Below are positions 5,050 to 5,642 of a stretch of DNA of 5,642 nt, piece by piece (the first letter of the stretch is position 1; each line of letters starts with the position of its first letter). Both the position numbers and the translations under genes were made by a program. The DNA comes from Candidatus Bathyarchaeota archaeon (lineage in GTDB: Archaea; Thermoproteota; Bathyarchaeia; TCS64). Location of the stretch: the NCBI GenBank assembly GCA_030691555.1, contig JAUYEB010000068.1:1-5642 (forward strand), read 5' to 3'. The notes beneath the pieces were generated by a model, which did no database searches, had not been told where the DNA came from, and saw nothing but the letters and a program-made list of their open reading frames with translations.

Positions 5050-5640
5050 ATGTCCTTCTGGGAGGAGTGGGAGAAGCGCAGGAAGCGCGGGTCGCCGTTC
5101 TTCTTCCCCGACCTCGAGAGAATGGTCGACGAGATGGAGAAGGAGATGGCCGACTTCTTCAAGGAACTCGGGCATATACCCGATGACCTCGCCCAGGAGC
5201 ACACCCTCCCCGATGGCTCCGTCAAGAAGGAGTACGGCCCCTTCGTCTACGGATACTCCGTAAAGATCGGGCCCGACGGGAAACCCGTCGTGAGGGAGTT
5301 CGGGAACATGAAGCCCAACCCCGTGGGCGGTGAGGACAAGAAGCCCCTCAGCCTCCAGGAGACGAGGGAGCCCCTCGTCGACATAATCGAGGAGCCCGAG
5401 CAGATCAAGATAATCACGGAGCTGCCCGGCGTCGAGAAGGACGACATACAGCTCTACGCCACCGAGAAGACGCTGACCATCGACGTTACGAACCCCGAGC
5501 GCCGCTACCACAAGGAGCTGGAGCTCCCCGTCGAGGTCGACGAGGACTCGGCCGTGAGCGCGTACAGGAACGGCGTCCTCGAGACAGTAATCAAGAAGAA
5601 GCAGGAACGCGGCTCCGGGCGATCGATCAAGATCCAGTGA
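5050..5640 (+). CDS. hsp20: Small heat-shock protein, Hsp20/alpha-crystallin family
   Basis: Small heat-shock proteins are ATP-independent holdases that form large oligomers and keep unfolding proteins soluble in the cytoplasm. The 196-residue protein has a long N-terminal arm (1-105): an aromatic, charged opening (SFWEEWEKRRKRGSPFFFPD), an amphipathic helix (DLERMVDEMEKEMADFFKEL, 21-40) and the segment YGPFVYGYSVKIGPDGKP (62-79), which recurs in archaeal Hsp20 proteins. The alpha-crystallin domain covers about 106-184, with ITELPGVEKDDI (122-133) and the near-invariant A.RNGVLE motif (AYRNGVLETVIKK, 171-183). The end, SIKIQ, contains an I-x-I motif (Ile193, Ile195) that docks onto neighbouring dimers. 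The ATG at 5050 is the natural start. The gene is complete, ending two bases before the window edge, and is divergent from thiI with 89 bases between the starts. Heat induction is expected from the family but is not shown by the sequence. Confidence 0.95.
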   Translation: MSFWEEWEKRRKRGSPFFFPDLERMVDEMEKEMADFFKELGHIPDDLAQEHTLPDGSVKKEYGPFVYGYSVKIGPDGKPVVREFGNMKPNPVGGEDKKPLSLQETREPLVDIIEEPEQIKIITELPGVEKDDIQLYATEKTLTIDVTNPERRYHKELELPVEVDEDSAVSAYRNGVLETVIKKKQERGSGRSIKIQ

Positions 5641-5642
5641 CC

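Noticed and set aside
5047..5511. Minus-strand open frame opposite hsp20
   Set aside because: Leu/Val/Gly-rich shadow of an unmistakable Hsp20 gene.

Overview
The window reads as chromosomal DNA of a GC-rich archaeon, most likely in the TACK/Thermoproteota group (a Nitrososphaeria- or Bathyarchaeia-like lineage is a guess from gene content). Three things support archaea: AT-rich box A (TATA) elements sit about 25-40 bases before several starts with little sign of ribosome binding sites; the ThiI protein has no rhodanese domain and carries the three cysteines of the archaeal iron-sulfur class; and the small Hsp20 and the 90-residue conserved protein have an archaeal look. Coding density is high and there is no gene-free stretch over 300 bases. 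I see no RNA gene, insertion sequence, CRISPR array or phage signature.

Layout from left to right. (1) Positions 1-776, minus strand: the 5' part of a gene for a VIT1/CCC1-like membrane protein with an extra N-terminal domain resembling a winged helix; its end is off the left edge. (2) Positions 777-957: a divergent intergenic region with two copies of a 12-bp repeat exactly 51 bp apart, two A-runs and promoter elements. (3) Positions 958-1326, plus strand: a small winged-helix protein whose last codons form a terminator-like hairpin. (4) Positions 1356-2432, plus strand: an amidinotransferase/arginine-deiminase-superfamily enzyme. (5) A short convergent gap with a hairpin. (6) Positions 2488-4960, minus strand: a tight four-gene operon in the order thiI (tRNA 4-thiouridine synthesis), a 90-residue conserved protein, a short ThyX-like protein, and thyX (flavin-dependent thymidylate synthase). 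(7) Positions 5050-5640, plus strand: a small heat-shock protein, divergent from thiI.

The most interesting point is the pair of adjacent ThyX-family genes at 2488-3500. The downstream protein keeps the RHRxxSxxxxSxR signature and the late Arg/QWE segment, but has lost about 30 N-terminal residues including the conserved GHxSxxEH motif, and has DGG where most ThyX proteins have NAR. The short upstream protein has the reverse pattern: it keeps HxSxxEH and N-x-R but has lost most of the RHR signature and the central region. The two genes overlap by four bases (ATGA). Because ThyX active sites form between subunits, this suggests a two-component ThyX in which each protein supplies what the other lacks. 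This is inference from reading motifs by eye and was not tested by alignment or structure prediction.
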